A stretch of DNA of 64,000 nt, taken from contig MNCI01003547.1 of the NCBI GenBank assembly GCA_015680685.1, forward strand, positions 650,763-714,762. The letters run 5' to 3'. Made by a program: the position numbers and the translations under genes. Shown piece by piece: positions 47,246 through 59,160 of this stretch (position 1 is the stretch's first letter; each line of letters starts with the position of its first letter). The DNA comes from Gnetum montanum (taxonomy: Eukaryota; Streptophyta; Gnetopsida; Gnetales; Gnetaceae). The notes beneath the pieces were generated by a model, which was given only the letters and a program-made list of their open reading frames with translations, did not search any database and was not told where the DNA came from.

Positions 47246-48111
47246 TGATGAGTAGTTGGATATTCTAACACTCAATCATATAAGTCATGAGTATTCACAT
47301 GTAACCTGATTGTAATCTATGGATAGACAATGCAGCTATACTAGTAGTTGATGTTCTGTTTGCAATCGTTGTCTTCCGACTTCAAGTTAGTGAAGTGTAA
47401 GTTATATGGTTTAACTCTTAGTGAGGTGTATAATATGATGATATCATTTAGCTCGAATTAAAACTAAGTGTAAGCATAATAAAAATGGATATAAAAGCTA
47501 AGTCTAAGTGTGATAGAAATATAAATCTATTCTAACCTATAGCGATAAGTATCCACTCCTAGTGTGCCTTCCTAGTGTGCCTTACATGTCTTGGGCTAGT
47601 GTAATTGTTACTAGGATTACTAAGTGAATTCACTATTGAGTGAATTAAGTGAAGTCACTACTAGTTTACCAAACAGTTACACGTTTGACTCAAACTAGTC
47701 AAACCTATACCGCTTTACTAAGAGACATTGGAAAAGTAAAGTACTTAGAAAATGTAAATGACATGATGAAAGTAAACATGCTGGAAAGTAAAATTAAGCT
47801 AAGTGAATTACTGCAATGATTAAAAATAATCTTGATCTTTATTCTCGATCATGAATTGTATTCAGGAACAATCTACTAAAATAAAAATTCTATATAATTA
47901 TCGTTCACCACATTGTAGGCATTTACTCTAACTTTAACTCTAATTCACAAAAACAAACTACAAGAATTCTTCTAAGTGTTGATGAAAGTTCTTTTTTTCG
48001 ACGTCATAGTGGGTTGGTATTTATAGGCACGACCATGGCCCACTACATCACATCTACGATGAGTTATGTAGAGCTAGGATATCGTAGGCTGCATAATTTT
48101 GTGTTTTAATA
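47246..48111 (-). repeat. 5' LTR of element E
   Basis: 866 bp. Plus-strand start TGATGAG, end GTTTTAATA. TATA (TATTTATAGGC, minus) near 48018, palindrome GGATATCGTAGG near 48077. Matches 345-668 over its right third. The flank ATAAG would be one copy of the target duplication; the other is outside the window. Confidence 0.75.
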
Positions 48112-49203
48112 ATAAGTAAGATAAAGCCCACTTAATTAAAGAAAGATTTGTTGTTGCACTTAACACATCAACCAAAGAATAAAAAATGATAAGTTTTCTA
48201 ACAAAATTTTATTAAATTTTTAAAGATAACTTATATTTTTCAAAACCAACTCAATGCTAACAAAGAAATAATTTTTCTAAAACAAACCAAAAAAGAAGAG
48301 GCAATATTAAGATGCATAATAATAAATAAGATGAAATGTGGTAGGATGATAAATTTTAAAAAAATAAGTGAAGTACATAATTTTAAAAATCAATTATTTT
48401 AAAGCAAAAGTTAAATAAGTGAGGTGGGCACCCATAGAAGAATAGAAAGAGATGATAAAATTTCTAAAATAACATTTCCTTAAGTTTAAGAAAATCAAAT
48501 CCACCTGTTGAAATCTAATCAACCTTCCAACAAATACTTCTTTAATTTTCTACGGGAATTTATATGATAAAATATTGCTAAGCAAATATTTGATTTTCTT
48601 TAAAATATTTTACCAAGTAAAAATAAAATTTGTTAAAAAAGGATAACATGCTAAATTTGCAAAATTTTTAATTATATTTAAAATAATTTACAAGGTATAA
48701 AATAAACTTTTTAAAATACCTAATATGGTCAACTTTTTAAATTATATAAAATAATTTTAATTAATAAATATAAATCATCTAACATCTATACTATTTATGC
48801 ACCTATTATTATTGATGCACAATTAATCTATCAATATCAATATGTACTTGATATAATAATTTTAAACATTATGTTCTATATTCACCAATGATGTTTGTTC
48901 TAACGAATTATCCTAGAGAAGATTATGTTAAGTATATAATAGTCTTTGGTTCCAGTTGTAGAGCACATGAATTTGCAATGATTATTAATAATAATTATGA
49001 TGCCTTTGATTCAAAAAAGCTTGGCTTAAAGTAGAGTAAGTGCTTCAAGACTATAATGGTTCATTTCATAGTATCTTAAAATGAAGATGAAGGTATTTTT
49101 CTTTCAACAATAATAAGTTAAAGAACAATAGGCATAAGAATATTATTTCTCATTAACTACCTTCACAATGCTTTTAGACCCCTCTGTGATTCTTATCAAA
49201 GTA
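48112..49203. other. AT-rich spacer between elements E and B
   Basis: About 1.1 kb, strongly AT-rich, with no ORF, LTR or tandem array that I recognise. It may be older host sequence. Whether it belongs with the PIF1-like remains beyond B (both flank B) is not evident. Confidence 0.5.
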
Positions 49204-50062
49204 TGATGAATCGCATTTCACTTAGGCCCCAATATTGCATCCCTAATATCAGAGCACAAGTGGTGACATTGGATACCCGATATCATGGGATGCATTTTTG
49301 CCTATAAATACGTGTGCTTCCACTATGTATTGGACAAGCTTTTGGTCAATAGAGTAGCCAAACTCTTGCAGTTTTATTTTGTAGTCTTAGAGAACAATCA
49401 ATGAGTGCCTGTAGTGTGGATCTGAGTTAGTTGTATGACATCTTATTTGAATGGCAATGTACCTGGACACATTCCATGACTAGCAATAAGATCAAGATTG
49501 ATTATTATTCATTGCAACACTTTGACTTAGATTAGATTTACCTTCCATGCAATTTACTTTTCATTTACTTAGTTAATATTTACATTTTCATGCACTTTCA
49601 TAAATTGGCAAAATGAACATGACCAGTTTCAAGTGTAAACACATATTTTCTTGGTAATCCTAGTAGTGTTATTGCTTGGTTCCTCCCATAGCATAGCACT
49701 TAGTAATTTCAATAGTGGATACATGGGTTCAAGATGTGCATGGCAAGCTAAGAACTGACACTCATCACTCATAGACTAGTTTAGACTTTATCTTTCCATT
49801 GTTAATTAGATTAAATAATTAATTTCTCTATTATCATTAGGAGTAGCATAAGGCCAAAACAACATCAATAATCATATGCCTCACTTTGGACTAAACCATA
49901 CGTGACAAAGCTATCACTAGTCCAAGTGGGAAGATAGCAAACTACGATCAAGGCATAATGATCTAGATCCCACAGCTAGTCCCATCCATGGAATTCAACC
50001 AGATCATGTGTGAACGCTTGTAATTCATATAGTTGGACATAGGAGGTACCTACCACTTATCA
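49204..50062 (+). repeat. 5' LTR of element B
   Basis: 859 bp, TGATGAATCG...CTTATCA. GATATC palindromes 49230-49290, TATA box GCCTATAAATACG near 49310. Collinear with 55841-56712. Confidence 0.88.
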
Positions 50063-50063
50063 T

Positions 50064-50083
50064 TGTCATTGTTGTCGAGGATG
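50064..50083 (+). other. Primer-binding site of element B (tRNA-Asp type)
   Basis: TGTCATTGTTGTCGAGGATG, one base after the LTR. Six differences from the tRNA-Asp complement, five of them transitions. Confidence 0.75.
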
Positions 50084-50187
50084 GTGCTAGTAATCTAGAT
50101 TAGTTATACTATACATGATCATTGTAAAGGTATTAATAATTTATCTTTTAGAAAATTTTAAAATTTTAAGTCGCACACATTAAAATC

Positions 50188-51480
50188 ATGTCTTCTTCAC
50201 ATAGGATCAATAACACATTGTATGATGAAAAATCTCGTAGGAGAAATGATAGGATCTATATTAATGAGAACTGGAGTGAACACCCCCAAGAAGGAGTTTC
50301 GTATGCTCATTTAGACCCTTACTACATTCAAAGACTACATTCAACTAATGCAGACAATCCTAGAGGATGAAGTAAGTCCTAGAACAAGGAGGGCCTCAAG
50401 TCTTAAGACCTCCTCCAATCCTAGAAGAGATACATTTAGGGATGATGGAGGACGATATAGGAGCCATGGCGATTCTCCCAATTCCTCATCTTCCTCTTCC
50501 TCTTCAACGTCTAGTTCTGACAAAGATGAACGTATGTATAAACATAGGGATCAAGATGAAGATAGAAGTAGAAATAGACAAGATCATCAGTATGAGCTTG
50601 AACAAAATCATCATAATCAAATAATTAGAAATAAAAATTATTACCATGACATGTCTGATGATGATGAACCCTTGTTGGCTACTAGGTGCTTAACACAGAT
50701 TAGGGAGGTAGTTCAAATACCCCAAAGGCATCAAAGGGATAGCCATATCAAATGGCTTGATATAGACAACATTCCTAAATTTAGGGGAGGCTATAATTCT
50801 AATCCACAATATCATTCACAAGCCTTCCATGATGCCCATGCCTTGCAAAATATCGAATGTAAGTGGCAAAAGCTTAAACTCTTTCCTATGACACTAATAG
50901 ACTAAGCTGAAATTTGGTATAGATTGTTGAAACCATATTTAATCCATCAGAGGTCCACAATGCTAGAACTCTTTAATAAAAAATACCAAACCTATGTGAG
51001 AGTGTCCAACCTGAGAAAACCAATCCAAGGATGGAAGCAAGAAAATCATGAACCCTTGGATGTGGCCTTGGATAGATACTATTCACTACTACATAGATGT
51101 CCAGGCCATGATTTCTCTCAAAAGAGTAACTTTTTCACATCATAGATGAGCTTCATAATCGAACTAGGGAGACCCATTGGATTTATGCCCAAGATCAGTA
51201 ATACAAACTAAAAGTCCATCAAATACGAAGGCTAATCAAGCAGGTGGAAAAAGAAGAAGGAGAGCTATGTAAACAAGTGAATGTTAAGGAATATAACTGG
51301 GATCCAACTCTTCAAAAGAAAAGGGTCCATATCCATGATGAGGAAAAAGAGGCAGCTCTCAATTAGGTGATTTCACAACAACCTTGTCAATACAAAAGTC
51401 TATCAATAAGCTTGAAGCAAGGATAGATAAGATGTGGGAGTTGATGAACAACAAAGTTGCAACTTATGTGAAAATAATAG
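50188..51480 (+). pseudogene. Element B gag
   Basis: ATG at 50188 (MSSSHRINNTLYDEK), shifted one frame near 50350-50390, then 185 open codons: Ser-rich run, Arg/Asp/Gln/His-rich stretch (KDERMYKHRDQDEDRSRNRQ), DIDNIPKFRGGYNS, HALQNIECKWQKLKLFP, then the Retrotrans_gag part (TMLELFNKKYQTYVRVSNL, VALDRYYSLLHRCPGHDF). Decays after 51145. Parallels 34680-35700 in A but is better preserved. Confidence 0.82.
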
Positions 51481-52933
51481 AAGAGAGATTAATGCAATAA
51501 GAAATAAGTGATCAAAACAAGAAGAGGAAAAAGAACCAAGAAACATCTAGAAACACTTATCAGCAAAAAGAAAAATTGCTGTGGAAGGCTATAGACTCAA
51601 CCACAAAAGAGGATGATAGATGTGACATTTACCTATATGATCATTCAAAGGGTTATTGCCCAATCATGTTACATCTAAATGAGTATTGGGCTTTTTCTTT
51701 GAATCCCAAGTTCGTACAAAAGTAAATGCCTAAGAAGTTACCTTTTTCACAAGGTACTTATAGATAGTCTTACAACCAACCATACTATCCTAGTGGAACT
51801 TCTTATCAGCCTCAAAACTACTATCAACAATAATGGCAAAACCCACAGTCGTGGGGGAGGCCATCATCAAACCAGTATTACCCTTACTACTAGCTAGACC
51901 CATATGGATATTATGTTCAACAACCTATTTCCCTAATTGGTTCTACTTCCTCGACCTCAAATCACTACTACCACTCTCCCGAATATTGAGGATACAAAAA
52001 AGGATGAAAGACATGAAGGAGTGATCTTTTAGAAGATGTTGTGGTTCTCTCTATTACATGCCACCGCTAACAACATAAAAAGGTTTGGCATCACAACATC
52101 AATGGAAAAATGTCGCTTGTGCTATGAACATACATGAAAATGATAAGGCTAGTAAATCTCTAGCACAACCTCGGAAACGTTCTTTCTTTAGGATGGTTCC
52201 CACACGTGAGCGTAAAACTCGTAGATCTACTAATGCATCGAAACCCACAAAAGGCCAATCTGGTGCAACACCCTTCCTCTTCGAAATGATGTCTCTTGAT
52301 CATATGCAAAAGCCAACAACCATCGTTAGTCCAACACAAGACATAAAAGATAAACCTATCATTGTGGAGAGACAAAAAAATCCATGCATCGCTAATAATA
52401 ATGGATGTAGTTGTGGGCTAGAAATTCAAAATATTAACACAACTCACAACAAAGTGAGGGATCAAGTGTGTGAGCAAAAAAACTATTCTACGTAGCAGTC
52501 ACTAAACCAAAAGACACATAGTGGCTTGAAAATGAGAATATAAAACTGTTTCAAGGATGCATGGAAGCAATTGATCCACTTATTAGTTCTAAACTTAAGA
52601 AAATAGACCAAACATAGGACTTAGACACAAATATCTTACCCTCGGATTATACCCTAGAAGAGGATATTAAACACGAAGACTTGGGAATTAAAACAGAAAA
52701 TCAAGAAGAAGAAGCAAACACATCTTGACCTCCAAAAATGAAAATACCTTTAAGTCCAGATGAAGATATGTCTCAAAATGATCCAAACGAGACTATCATT
52801 AATGTTAGATGTGCTACCATGCAATTAATTAAATCAGTAACAGTGATAGATGGGAAACCGATGATGTATAACTAGGGGATTGTGTACTTCATCTCCCGAA
52901 TGTGTGGTCATAAGATTAGTCATGGGGGAGATG
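51481..52933 (+). pseudogene. Element B second coding block, replaces pol
   Basis: Degenerate gag tail (Pro/Tyr-rich, 51640-52000), then an open stretch 52085-52495 (basic segment RKRSFFRMVPTRERKTRR, GCSCGLEIQNI), then KPKDT-WLENENIKLF, an acidic segment (EEDIKHEDLGIKTENQEEE) and a final INVRCATMQLIK…HKISHGGD. Element E has the same blocks in the same order, joined straight to its protease. No protease loop is seen in B. Function unknown; the conservation between two separate insertions argues that it was once a real coding segment. Confidence 0.6.
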
Positions 52934-53405
52934 CTCCATCATGGTTTAATAACTAACCAGTGCTTTTCACTTTTTTTTTTTACAATTTTTTATCATTTTC
53001 CCATTTCTTTCACCATTTTCTAATTCTTAATGTGTTTTCCATTTCTTGTTATTTTTCTTTTTTCTTTATAATTCTCTCTTTTCTTGAGTCATTTTGTTTA
53101 TGATGTATGAATGTCTTTTATGTTTTTGTTAATAATATTCCCAAGCAATGATGTAGAAGTCAATGCTATATGTTGGGTTTTTGTGTTATGCTATCAAGAT
53201 GATTGGGTAAGTAATTGTGTAAAGTAGTGAGACCACCTCATCCATCCCTCCAATTCTCTAAATAAAAAGGTTTTGTATCATGAAGGCAATTTGGTTCTTC
53301 TTTCATGAAACTAAAATTCATCAATGATCATTGTACCTTAAAGAAAGAGGGAATGACCAAGTGGGAATGGCAAAGGGTATGACCTCAAGGGACTTATTTG
53401 GTTTT
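52934..53405 (+). repeat. Element B 3' non-coding region, left part
   Basis: T-rich, then a block 'ATGACCTCAAGGGACTTATTTGG' disrupted by H that resembles 'GTGACTTCAAGGGAATTCGG' near 41030 in A. No gene. Confidence 0.55.
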
Positions 53406-53410
53406 CTTCT

Positions 53411-54163
53411 TGATGAGATGCGATATGCACAAGCCGCGATATCGCGGCCGCTGCGATATCGCATCCCCTGCGATATCGCGTCATCCCCTGTGATATCGCG
53501 TACACGATATTGCAGTCCGCCACCAAATCTATAAATAAGAGGTGACACTCCCCTCATTTGACATCCTAGGCTAGAAGTAGCGAAGCTCTGGCGGATTGAT
53601 CACCCCAGAGATAGAATATTTTCCATGTGCCCACAGTAGGAGTCCCCCAAGTGAACGGTTCTTTATTCGAGCAGCTTTGTACTTGAACGCAAGTTGTGTA
53701 CGACAATAAAGATGAGCTTTGTGGATAAACCTTGCAGTGCATGGATAGGTTTANNNNNNNNNNNNNNNNNNNNNNNNNNNNNNNNNNNNNNNNNNNNNNN
53801 NNNNNNNNNNNNNNNNNNNNNNNNNNNNNNNNNNNNNNNNNNNNNNNNNNNNNNNNNNNNNNNNNNNNNNNNNNNNNNNNNNNNNNNNNNNCTAGGACTT
53901 AGTGCTGTAGTTAGAGTTAGTTTTAGTCTCTCAACCCTTCACCCTTTAGCATAGGAGATAAACCAGAAAAGACCAAAAAAATCATATACCTCAGACTTAC
54001 TTAACCATACACCATGACAACAACAAGTAAGTCTGGGAAGACAATGATTAATTAACCCCAAGTGTTCCTTGCGGCGTTTAGGCATTTAGTCTGTGGAGGA
54101 CTAGATCGCGCGTGCTACGCTCATTTCGTATGGTTGAGTGTAGGGGTACCTCGCCACTCATCA
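53411..54163 (+). mobile_element. LTR H: solo Athila-family LTR in element B
   Basis: 753 bp including 138 unknown bases. TGATGAG...CTCATCA with perfect CTTCT duplications (53406-53410 and 54164-54168). Five or more GCGATATCGC-type palindromes (53417-53515), TATA box CTATAAATAAG near 53529. Reverse-complement match of LTR G at 1-344. Excision rejoins the non-coding region of B. Confidence 0.92.
53754..53891. other. Assembly gap (138 N)
   Basis: Run of N inside solo LTR H, after the R region. The 86-codon reading frame across it is an artefact. Confidence 1.
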
Positions 54164-54168
54164 CTTCT

Positions 54169-55840
54169 TAACTTCCTTTGTATTCTTTTATGACTCCTCT
54201 TAAAATGTATCATCACTTCTTCATTGATCAATAATAGGAAGCTAAGTCTTTGCATGGTATGGTTCCCATTCCAAAAAATATTTAAAATTTAAAAAAAAAA
54301 CAAAAAAAGCAATAATGAAAATTCAAAGCACACCCCTTAGACACACTAATGGGCTACAAGCACTAGTTATGGGACTAGAAAGACATGTTGCCCATGTCGG
54401 AAGGTACCCCTCTAACTAAGGCTCTTCCTTCCTTCTTCTCTTTTCTTCTCTTTTTGAAGTGATGATTATTCTTTAAAGTGGTTGTGGACTCATGGTGATT
54501 GGTAGGAAGGAACACATCAATGCAAGGTCATTGTTCATGGTGTGGACTTGGTCGGATAGGTATGTTGATCATTTTAATCACATTTTTCATAAGAGCTTAT
54601 TATAGACATGGTAAAGCACTTTACATCATGATCTCTACAATCCCTTCTCATCCTATTTGTTCACCTCACTGCTGCATACGATTATGAGCCTTTTGGTTTT
54701 GTGTAGTATAGTGCAACATCCCAACCACGGTAGTTGTGTGTTGTTTGAAACAAAGACATGATCTACATTTAACTTCTAGGGTGCCCACAAACATCTATAT
54801 AAGTAGTTATGCAAGAGCATTATGGCATAAGCTTGCTTTGGGGAGGACCCATTTGCATAACTTTTGTTGATCATGACTTTGAACTAACCTTCACATATTC
54901 CAAAACATCAATGATGGTTTCTATGAATTTATGCATGATTTTGGGACTACTTCTCATCAATTTTAATTAATTTTTTCTACTTCTCTATCTCAATATCCTT
55001 CAACTTCCAAAAAATTTCTTGGCCATCTTCTGCATTAGACCTTGGGTTTTCGTTGTTTGAAACTTACACACTTCCAGAGTTATGCTTATTAGTCCTAGGG
55101 GCTAGCAATGTCTGCTTTGAAATTTTTGAAATTTTTCCAACATCCTATTGTTGAACGTTATGGTAACTAATAGTAATTAATCAAAATAAGGTGAACGGCT
55201 TGATAATTTTAGTTACCTCATAGCCTTGGGCATTGTACACTGTCATCACCTTGTGTTTAAAAGTAAACTAAGGGATCTAAAAAGGGTTAATTATTAAGGA
55301 AAATTTACCAAAACTAATATTGATCCTTTGATGACTAGAGGTGATGCTAAAAGGGACACCTAAGAAAGATGATCTTTTGCCAGGCATGAAAATGAAGCCA
55401 AGAGAGGGACAACAGAGGCTATGTCCATGGACAAATAGTAGCACATACAAGATAATGACTCAAATAGCACATGATGGCTTGATCCATGGGATAGTGAGAA
55501 GAAATTTCAATCCATCCTTTAAGAACATTCTACATAATCAGAGAAGCATCAATATAATAATCAAGGTTGAAGTCTGCCACTGCTAGCAGCAAAAAGAAGA
55601 ATCATCTTTAGTGGCTTTTTGAAGACTTTTGCAAATTTTGTAATCTTTAATGTTTATCTAGTCTTTTTGTTACTTTGTCATTTTGTCTGCATCCACTTGA
55701 ATAAAATTTTTTAATTCAGCACTCAAAGTTAATTAGTAGTTAGAGTTAGTTAATAATCCTATACTTTTCCAATATTTTGTAAAGAACTTATTCCTCCTTT
55801 TGTTCACTCAATGATGAGTTTTCATTCAGTCATGAGGGTA
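54169..55840 (+). repeat. Element B 3' non-coding region, right part, with polypurine tract
   Basis: Collinear blocks with A: GACTAGAAAGACATGTTGCCCA (54378; A 41248), GGGGAGGACCCATTTGCATA (54839; A 41713). A short ORF at 55341-55586 (Lys/Met-rich start) is not seen in A and is not recognised. The tract AGTCATGAGGGTA (55828-55840) abuts the LTR. Confidence 0.6.
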
Positions 55841-56712
55841 TGATGAATTGCATTTGGCATAGGCCTTGATATCAAATCCCTGATATTGAAGCTTTGATAT
55901 TAGAGCACAAGTGGCAATATCAGATACTTGATATCGTGGGATGCATTTCACCTATAAATACACATGCTTCTGCCATGTATTGGGCAATCTTTTGGTCAAT
56001 AGAGTAGTCGAACTCTTGCAGTTTTATTTTGTAATCTTAGAGAATAGTTAGTGAGAGCTTGTAGTGTGGATAAGAGTTAATTGTATGACATCTTATTTGA
56101 GTGGCAATGTACCTGGACACATTCCATGAATGGCAATAAGATCGAGATTTATTCTTATTCATTGCAACACTTTGACTTAGATTAAATTTACCTTCCATGT
56201 AGTTTACTTTTCATGTACTTAGTTAATTTTTACATTTCCATGCACTTTAATGAATTGGCAGAATAAGCACAACCAATTTCAAGTGTAAACACGTATTTCC
56301 ATGGTAATCCCATAAGTGTTATTACTTGGTTCCCCTCGTAGCATAGTGCTTGGTAATCCCAGTAATGGATACATGGGTTCAAGATGTGTATGGCAAGCTA
56401 GGAACAGACACTCATCGCCCATAGGCTAGTTTAGACTTTATCTTCTTATTGTTAATTAGATTAAATAATTAATTTATCTATTATCATTAGGAGTAGCATA
56501 AGGCCAAAACAACATCAACAATCATATGCCTCACTTTGGACTAAACCATACATGACAAAGCTACCACTAGCCCAAGTGGAAAGACAATGAACTAGGATTA
56601 AGGCATAATGATCTAGATGCCACAACTAGTCCCATCCATGGAATTCGACCAGATCATGTGTGAAAGCTTGTAATTCGTATGGTTGGGCATAGGGGGTACG
56701 CACCACTCATCA
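55841..56712 (+). repeat. 3' LTR of element B
   Basis: 872 bp, TGATGAATTG...CTCATCA. GATATC-type palindromes 55868-55940, TATA box ACCTATAAATACAC near 55951. Followed by AAGTT. Confidence 0.88.
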
Positions 56713-56739
56713 AAGTTCATTGCTCATATTAATGCCTAC

Positions 56740-58080
56740 AAGAGTTACAAGATACAACATTAGTGTGATGACCATAAATTCTAAATTCAAGCTTGGTGTA
56801 AAATAATATATAGAGCCCTTTACATCATACAAAATGTTAATGCAGAATCATATAAAGCATGTACCATATATAATAATAGACAAGATTAGTTTTGTTGGTG
56901 TTTGGCTACTGTTCAACATTTATGCATGATTAAGGAAAAGCAGAGTGATATCTTTGGAGGTAGATTAGTAATATTATTAGGAAATCTTAGTGAACTTCCT
57001 CAAGTGTTAGATATGGTACCATATACTTCAAGAAATTTGAATATTATATGGTTTCAGACATCATTTTCATACCTTCTTCACTCTAGATGTAGTCTACCAA
57101 TAAAAAAGGTAATGATCCAAAATAACAAATGTTTTGAGAGGTTCTTATGAATATTAAAGAGGTTAAAACTCTTGATACAGATTATGAATTTATCAGTATC
57201 AAATTAATTCTTCCTTTCATATCAAATGTTCTAGATGGTTTTGAGGATTATATGCATTTTTATGACATAAAGGACAAAGTACACATAATAGAAGGATGTT
57301 ATTGAAGATTCATTCTACCATTAAAAAAGGTGACGATCCAAAATGACAAATGTTTTAAGAGGTTGAACATCAAAAAGGTTTAAACTCTTGATGTAGATTA
57401 TGAATTTCTTAGTTTTAGAGTGAATCTTCATTTCACATTAAATGGTCTAGATGATTTTGAGGATTATATGCATTTTTATGATATGAAGGATAAAGTGCAG
57501 ATGCATAATTTAAGAATGTTATTGAAGATGCAAAGATACCTATTGTTATGTGCTTAGCTAATAGAGAAACGAATGGATTCATGACTACTAGAGATGATGG
57601 ATAAGGTTTTGAGTGGTTGTTGCTATTATGTAAAAATGTAAGAACAATACTTACAGTTAATTTATAGATAGATGTAGCTTTCTTCAATGGAGCTCTTAGC
57701 ACATTGGTTAAAATAGTATATCCTTTGGGGTAAATTTCACTAGAATTACCATCCCATGTTAGTATGAATTTTGATTTCTACACTAGTTATTCATTTGATA
57801 AGTATAATCCTAGACATATGTCTCATAGTTCAATCATTAAGGGGGAACCTCAACAACTACCCTTATGATTAGCATTGGCAGTAATAGTCTTTAAATAACA
57901 AGGAATGAAATTAGTTAAGGCAGCTGTTGATGTAGGATGGAAAGAAATAACATGTCTAACTTTTATATAGCTATTTAGGGTGAGAACCATTAATTATTTA
58001 AATATTTATTTTCCTTTTTCATTGCAATGATATAGAAAACTTTTAGTAGCAAAAGACCTTTGATCTAGGCTTGGGGAGAA
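56740..58080 (+). pseudogene. PIF1-like DNA helicase remnant
   Basis: Several frames piece together in the right order for a PIF1-family SF1 helicase: IIIDKISFVG (Walker B, normally DEIS(M/F)VG) near 56866, DIFGGRLVILLGNLSELPQV (normally GDFxQLPPV) at 56949-57008, an internal 'ETNGFMTTR' region near 57560, FFNGALSTLVKIVYPLG near 57680, LPL-LALAVIVFK-QG (normally …LAxAITIHKSQG) near 57870, and AVDVGWKEITCLTF…LFRVRTINYL near 57930-58000. Frameshifts, stops and a 221-bp duplication break it. The 'AVD.G.KE' ending is closer to cellular PIF1-like proteins than to the Helitron RepHel helicase, but a mobile origin is not excluded. The N-terminal Walker A part is missing, possibly because element B inserted at 56712. 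Confidence 0.65.
57094..57532 (+). repeat. 221-bp tandem duplication inside the PIF1-like remnant
   Basis: Copy 1 starts 57094 (CTACCAATAAAAAAGGTAAT), copy 2 starts 57315 (CTACCATTAAAAAAGGTGAC). Both include GGATTATATGCATTTTTATGA and end in TGTTATTGAAGAT. They have diverged by many substitutions and small indels. Confidence 0.85.
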
Positions 58081-59160
58081 GAAACCTTTTTGTTAAGTTA
58101 AAAGAAAAATAGATGATCTATAACTTTGGTTTTCTTCATTAGGATGAATTCTTCTATTGTAAAACATAACAATATGTTATTCTTTTGAATAATGAATGTT
58201 CATTCTCTTCTTGATTCATTAATTATATCATTAATTTCTCTATTTTTCTTTGTTGTATTGTTCAATTTTTTTTCATATACAAGTTCGAACCCATGACCTA
58301 CCATCCTATTTTATTGTGAATTTTGATCTCTATATGAGTTGTTTATTGTGAATTTTGAAATCTTTATTAAATCTGACCTCTTTCTTTATTACATTATTCA
58401 ATTTTTAATTTATGGAACTTCAAATCCATGATCTATTCTATTTACAAAGTGTTATGTAATATGTTTATGATATTAAATAAGCTTACTAGTTGAATTGCCA
58501 ATTGTATGCACAATTGGAGATTGAACTTGCAATCTCATACTAAATATATTTTACCAACAATTACATAACCAACTCAATCATGCTCATGTTTCTACAATTA
58601 TTTGAATGGTGCTTTATGTATTATTTTAATTTTAAAAGATATTACAAATTCTAATTTTAATTCGCAAATTTTTATGACAAAATGCCATTAAGCACTAGTA
58701 GCCTAGATATATATTATATATATCTCTATAGTTTGCCTAAAAGGATCTACATTTAAACACAACCATTAGGGGAAGAACAAGACTAATTTTCAAATCATAT
58801 AGAACATATGATGAGGAACAAGAGAATCTTACTTTCAAAGTAACTTCAATTTGCTCTTGCTTGGTCTACCCTATTTCCATTTCTGAATGTTTTCTCAATT
58901 GAATTTGTTCTTTGCACTATAATATACCCTACCGAACAAATTTGAGGGAGGAAACGTTTAAAAATGGAGATATGGTGGAAGAAGCAATAGATTCTCTTAT
59001 TCCTCATCCATGAATTCTATATCATTCAAACATTAGTGTATTCCAAACTCATATTTAAATTTAGTAATCTTGTTCTCTGTGTTTAAATGTTTATCCTCTC
59101 AACCAAACTATATATTATATATATATAGCTAGGCTAGTTAGTTAAACGTTTTTCGTTGTT
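58081..59160. other. AT-rich region, no gene seen
   Basis: Contains two loosely similar blocks (TTTATTGTGAATTTTGATCTC near 58310; TTTATTGTGAATTTTGAAATC near 58343) and short TA runs (TATATATTATATATAT near 58707 and 59110). No coding region recognised. Confidence 0.5.

Larger units (their letters stand above)
1..48111 (-). mobile_element. Element E: Athila-like Ty3/gypsy retrotransposon, non-autonomous, minus strand, left end outside window
   Basis: Outermost element of the nest. Read on the minus strand: 5' LTR 48111-47246, tRNA-Asp primer site 47244-47225, gag from 47100, protease split by solo LTR F (43513-44309), then a coding segment at 6539-6010, a non-coding stretch, a long degenerate ORF (3681-911), a purine tract (681-669) and the 3' LTR (668-345). 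The 3' LTR is interrupted by LTR G, so its far end lies beyond position 1. Element A sits between the protease end and the 6539 segment; its GTAAT duplication shows that E was continuous there. No RT, RNase H or integrase is seen, although the junctions leave no room for a hidden one. That E's 3' LTR is the one at 345-668 is inferred from its similarity to 47820-48111 and its matching orientation. Confidence 0.75.
49204..56712 (+). mobile_element. Element B: Athila-like, gag-only non-autonomous retrotransposon, with solo LTR H inside
   Basis: LTRs 49204-50062 and 55841-56712, flanks AAGTA (49199-49203) and AAGTT (56713-56717), tRNA-Asp primer site 50064, gag 50188-51400, a second coding block to about 52930, a 2.1-kb non-coding region (after subtracting H), and purine tract CATGAGGGTA before the 3' LTR. 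There is no protease core, RT, RNase H or integrase and no sign of an interrupted one. Without H it is about 6.75 kb. Gag-bearing elements without pol are known as TR-GAG-type elements and depend on a partner. Confidence 0.85.

Noticed and set aside
52918-52933. AGTCATGGGGGAGATG as the polypurine tract and LTR start of element B
   Set aside because: The LTR pair, the TGATGA start and the AAGTA/AAGTT duplication place the LTR start at 55841, next to a second purine tract.
53694-53954. 86-codon reading frame across the N run
   Set aside because: It exists only because unknown bases carry no stops; it lies inside solo LTR H.
57640-57740. Copia RT motif (AFFNGAL resembling AFLNGDL)
   Set aside because: The downstream blocks (IVYPLG, LALAVIVFK-QG, AVDVGWKE) follow PIF1 helicase order, not copia RT.
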